From JADCRZ01 sp965200945 (GTDB lineage: Bacteria > Bacteroidota > Bacteroidia > Chitinophagales > Chitinophagaceae), in assembly GCA_965200945.1 (NCBI GenBank), contig OZ241749.1, positions 5,022,001 to 5,086,000 of the forward strand: 64,000 nt of DNA, given 5' to 3'. Made by a program: the position numbers and the translations under genes. This document shows, in pieces, positions 60,963 through 64,000 of the stretch (its first letter is position 1; each line of letters opens with the position of its first letter). The notes below the pieces were generated by a model. It did not search any database and was not told the DNA's origin. It saw only the letters and a program-made list of their open reading frames with translations.

Positions 60963-63086
60963 TTGACTGGACAGGACTTACATATTGCTTTGGTTGGCAA
61001 TCCAAACTGCGGGAAAACATCTTTATTCAACGCATTGACCGGCCTCCGGCAGAAAGTGGGGAATTTCCCCGGGGTAACGGTCGACAAGAAGACCGGCGTC
61101 TCCAACCTGGGGCCCGGCGTGGATGCCAATATCATCGACCTTCCGGGCACCTACAGCCTGTATCCCAAACGCAACGACGAATGGATCACTTACCGGGTGC
61201 TGCTCAACCAGGACAAGGATGTGCGTCCCAACCTGCTGGTGCTGCTCGCCGATGCCAGCAACCTGAAGCGCAACCTCCTTTTTGTTTCCCAGATCATCGA
61301 CCTGAAAATTCCGGTGGTAGTGGCGCTTACCATGTTCGACCTGGCAAAAAAGAAAGGCATCGAGATCAACATCCAGGAGCTTGAAAGGGAACTCGGCGTG
61401 CCGGTAATTCCTGTGAACCCGCGCAAGAACAAAGGGATCCCGCAACTGAAAAAGGCGATCGTGCAGACCGCCAGGAATATGTACCGGGCCCCCGTCTTCG
61501 ATTTTATCTCCAACGCCGGTCTCGCGCAGGCCTCGGTGGAAAAGGTCAGGAAACATTTTCCGGCCATCAGCGATTACACCGCGATCCATTACCTCATCAA
61601 CCACGAAAATTTTGCCCTCGCCGACGATATGCAGGATACGATCGAAGGCATTGAACAGGAAACAAAGTTCAACCCGACCAAAACGCAGGCGGATGAGATC
61701 ATGCAGCGCTACGGCCGCATCAAGCAGGTGATGGCGCTTGCCGTTTCTGAGCCTGACCCGCTGCAGAAAACCCTGTTCACCGAGCGGCTCGACAATATTC
61801 TCCTGCATCGCTTCTGGGGGTATGTGATCTTGCTGCTGGTGCTCTTTCTGCTCTTTCAAAGTATTTTCCTGCTCGCCGAATACCCGATGAACGCCATTGA
61901 ATGGACGTTCGCCGAAGTGGGCGGCTTTCTCAACGGCATACTGCCGGAATCGTGGTTCAGCAACCTGGTCATCAACGGCCTCCTTGCCGGACTGAGCGGC
62001 ATCCTTGTATTTGTGCCGCAGATCATGATCCTCTTTGGACTGATCACGCTGCTGGAAGATACCGGCTATATGGCGCGCATCAGTTTTTTAACGGACAGGA
62101 TCATGCGAAAAGCGGGCCTCAACGGAAAAAGCGTGATGCCCATGATCAGCGGCTTTGCCTGCGCCGTGCCCGCCATCATGAGCGCCCGCAACATCGAGAA
62201 CCGCAAGGAAAGACTGCTCACTATACTGGTTACACCGCTCATCAGCTGCTCGGCGCGGCTTCCGGTATATACGATCCTTATAGCGCTCGTGATACCCAAG
62301 GTAGCCATCTGGGGATTTATCGGGCTGCAGGGACTGGTGATGATGGGTCTTTACCTACTGGGTACGGTGATGGCCCTGGTGACCTCCTATATAATGAAAT
62401 GGTTCATCACCCTGAAAGAAAAAAGTTACTTCATCCTGGAACTGCCCGTGTACCGGGCGCCCCGCTGGAAAAATGTGGGGGTTACCATGGTAGAAAAGGC
62501 AAAGATATTTGTGACAGACGCCGGCAAGATCATCATGGTGATCAGCCTCATCCTCTGGGCGCTGAGCTCCTTCGGCCCGTCTGGCCGCATGGACCGCATC
62601 GGGGCGCAATACGCACAGCTGCGCAGGGAGCAGCCGGGGAAAGAAGCCCAGTGGAGCCGCATGGAAAAAACGGCCCAGCTCGAAAATTCCTATGCAGGCA
62701 TCCTGGGAAAAACGATCGAGCCGGTGATCCGCCCGCTCGGGTACGACTGGAAGATCGGCATCGCGCTGGTGACCTCTTTCGCTGCCCGGGAAGTGTTTGT
62801 GGGAACGATGGCCACCCTGTACAGCGTTGGCGACGATGACGACGAAAGCAGCATGCTGCTCCGCCAGAAGATGCAGTCTGCCCGCCGCTCCGACGGCAGC
62901 CGGGTCTATTCCCTTGCTACCGGCGTATCGCTGATGATATTTTACGCGCTGGCCATGCAATGCATGAGCACGCTCGCCATCGTAAAACGCGAAACCCAGA
63001 GCTGGAAATGGCCGCTGATCCAGCTTACCTATATGACCGCCCTTGCCTATGTGCTCAGCTTTGTGGCTTACCAGCTGCTGAATTAG
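60963..63086 (+). CDS. feoB: Ferrous iron transport protein B
   Basis: A 707-residue inner-membrane iron(II) transporter. The cytoplasmic GTPase domain has the G1 motif GNPNCGKTS near residue 12, G3 DLPGTYS, and a G4-like TMFD where NxxD is usual. From about residue 285 on there are the membrane core with gate motifs (LLEDTGYMARISFLTDRIMR and GFACAVPAIMSARN) and the C-terminal helices with AAREVFVGTM. The start is a TTG at 60963: no ATG fits before the GTPase domain. feoA is not adjacent, and no feoC is seen. A small membrane-protein gene follows. Confidence 0.94.
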   Translation: MTGQDLHIALVGNPNCGKTSLFNALTGLRQKVGNFPGVTVDKKTGVSNLGPGVDANIIDLPGTYSLYPKRNDEWITYRVLLNQDKDVRPNLLVLLADASNLKRNLLFVSQIIDLKIPVVVALTMFDLAKKKGIEINIQELERELGVPVIPVNPRKNKGIPQLKKAIVQTARNMYRAPVFDFISNAGLAQASVEKVRKHFPAISDYTAIHYLINHENFALADDMQDTIEGIEQETKFNPTKTQADEIMQRYGRIKQVMALAVSEPDPLQKTLFTERLDNILLHRFWGYVILLLVLFLLFQSIFLLAEYPMNAIEWTFAEVGGFLNGILPESWFSNLVINGLLAGLSGILVFVPQIMILFGLITLLEDTGYMARISFLTDRIMRKAGLNGKSVMPMISGFACAVPAIMSARNIENRKERLLTILVTPLISCSARLPVYTILIALVIPKVAIWGFIGLQGLVMMGLYLLGTVMALVTSYIMKWFITLKEKSYFILELPVYRAPRWKNVGVTMVEKAKIFVTDAGKIIMVISLILWALSSFGPSGRMDRIGAQYAQLRREQPGKEAQWSRMEKTAQLENSYAGILGKTIEPVIRPLGYDWKIGIALVTSFAAREVFVGTMATLYSVGDDDDESSMLLRQKMQSARRSDGSRVYSLATGVSLMIFYALAMQCMSTLAIVKRETQSWKWPLIQLTYMTALAYVLSFVAYQLLN

Positions 63087-63227
63087 AAAGATTGAGACCA
63101 GCACAGCCGGCTCCTCTTTTACTTCGCTTACCCGGTTCAGGTAAACTCCGGCTTTGTGCTTTGCATTCGGTTCATAGAAAGCAGATTCACTACTGGTATA
63201 CAAGTTGCATACTTTTTAAAAAACACT

Positions 63228-63341
63228 ATGAAAAAGATCCTCATTGCAGCTATCATCACGGGTATTGTTGGCGCTGCAGTTATCGTGTACCTCAGTGCCA
63301 TGGTTGACGACACCAGAAACGCCGAGACACTCGGATACTGA
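63228..63341 (+). CDS. 37-residue single-span membrane protein
   Basis: The sequence MKKILIAAIITGIVGAAVIV is followed by YLSAMVDDTRNAETLGY. It has one glycine-containing hydrophobic helix with a short polar tail. It lies 141 bp after feoB and 75 bp before the dienelactone hydrolase gene. A Shine-Dalgarno-like site is not obvious, as is common in this phylum. It could be a small regulatory subunit, but this is not shown. Confidence 0.55.
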   Translation: MKKILIAAIITGIVGAAVIVYLSAMVDDTRNAETLGY

Positions 63342-63416
63342 AACAAGTGACCTATCGACCGCTCCTTTCCTGCCGCAGGAACAAATTTATTTTAACCTAT
63401 CCCAATTTTATTCAAG

Positions 63417-64000
63417 ATGAAATTACCTTCTTCCGTATGGCCGTATTTGCTTCTTGCCGGCTGTTCTCTCGTGTCTCTTTCTTCTTATTCACCTGCTTCT
63501 TCCGCCGTTGTCAATGCTGGCGCCATAAAGGGTGAAGAGGTAACCTATACTGCGGATGGTATCAACTGCAAGGGCTTTGTGGCATATGACGACAGCAAAA
63601 AAGGAAAGCGTCCGCTGGTACTGGTGGTGCCGGAGTGGTGGGGACTGAATGATTACATAAAGATGCGTGCTAAAAAGCTGGCCGGGCTGGGGTATATCGC
63701 CATGGCAGTGGATATGTACGGCGGCGGAAAAGTGGCGGCTGATCCCAAACAGGCCCAGGCCTATGCCACGCCGTTCTATCAAAACCCGGCACTGGCCAAA
63801 AGCAGGCTGGATGCAGCCCTCCTGAAAATGAAAGAATACAGCCAGGCCGACCTCGCCGATGCGGCGGCTATCGGTTACTGTTACGGAGGCTATATCGTAC
63901 TGAACGCCGCCAAGCTCGGTTCACCGCTGAAAGGCGTGGTCAGTTTTCACGGCGGATTGGGCGGTGTGGCGCCGGATAAAAGTCTGCTCAAAGCCAAAGT
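63417..64000 (+). CDS. Dienelactone hydrolase family protein (5' part)
   Basis: The frame stays open to the window end. It starts MKLPSSVWPYLLLAGCSLVS, a lipoprotein-like signal peptide. The alpha/beta hydrolase follows with PLVLVVPEWWGLNDYIKMRA, the YIAMAVDMYGGGK strand-turn, and the nucleophile elbow GYCYGGYI with a cysteine, typical of dienelactone hydrolases. The catalytic Asp and His lie beyond the window. It probably hydrolyses small esters or lactones in the periplasm; the true substrate is unknown. Confidence 0.85.
   Translation, partial: MKLPSSVWPYLLLAGCSLVSLSSYSPASSAVVNAGAIKGEEVTYTADGINCKGFVAYDDSKKGKRPLVLVVPEWWGLNDYIKMRAKKLAGLGYIAMAVDMYGGGKVAADPKQAQAYATPFYQNPALAKSRLDAALLKMKEYSQADLADAAAIGYCYGGYIVLNAAKLGSPLKGVVSFHGGLGGVAPDKSLLKAK

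Overview
The window reads as chromosomal DNA of a Bacteroidota bacterium, most likely in or near the Chitinophagaceae. The evidence is gene content: a secreted M43 protease with a type IX secretion C-terminal tail, a DUF4270 lipoprotein beside a Kelch lipoprotein, long FtsX/MacB-type permeases without a linked ATPase, a carboxypeptidase-like plus TonB receptor, LytS/LytTR signalling, and promoter elements of the Bacteroidota type (TTTG, 19 bp, TAnnTTTG), the best one before atpG. No family name is certain without a search.

Layout. 1-7.1 kb: start of secA (leaving the window), atpG, scpB, lysA, two exported ferritin-like proteins, a thioredoxin-like protein, a DUF4442 protein, and an RNA-processing metallo-hydrolase destroyed by an internal deletion. 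7.1-14 kb: a small hypothetical protein, a repeat block, then a LytS-type kinase and a LytTR regulator flanking a beta-barrel/DUF4270/Kelch envelope cluster. 14-18.5 kb: secreted M43 metalloprotease, overlapping APS kinase and sulfotransferase genes, and an outer-membrane-protein remnant. 18.5-30.6 kb: carbohydrate region with an exported GH13, an exported GH2 and a cytoplasmic GH13, a decayed sugar transporter, a decayed AraC regulator, a DUF5107 remnant, a DHFR-like protein, an oxidoreductase and a Crp-type regulator. 30.8-39 kb: two FtsX-type permeases enclosing a HupE/DUF3500 pair. 39-41.5 kb: AT-rich segment in which an IS256-family element has split a DUF2971 gene, beside tRNA-Glu. 41.8-46.9 kb: GAPDH, phosphoglycerate kinase, and a sodium:solute symporter operon with two tiny membrane proteins. 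47-57.8 kb: PIG-L deacetylase/M14 peptidase operon, TonB receptor and gamma-glutamyltransferase. 58.5-64 kb: a small secreted protein, two DUF2382 stress proteins, FeoB, a mini membrane protein and a dienelactone hydrolase running off the end.

Two themes stand out. The intergenic DNA holds at least three interspersed repeat families: a 188-bp element with inverted ends in three copies (7847, 47054, 57830), a second family containing GCTCAGGCGCA that adjoins it at two sites and has expanded into 24-bp tandem repeats at a third (28815), and palindromes bounded by TGTCTGAACC (28621, 52579, 58281 and later). Gene decay is also unusually visible: two genes have lost their middle and kept both ends (6579 and 22514), two unrelated fragments are fused (21517-22430), and one gene is split by an insertion whose target duplication lets the original reading frame be rebuilt.

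No clear new defence or biosynthetic system is evident. The best candidates for unexplored biology are the 188-bp element, the DUF4270/Kelch cluster with spaced TGTCTAT sites and flanking signalling genes, the cysC-sulfotransferase pair, and the HupE-DUF3500 pair.
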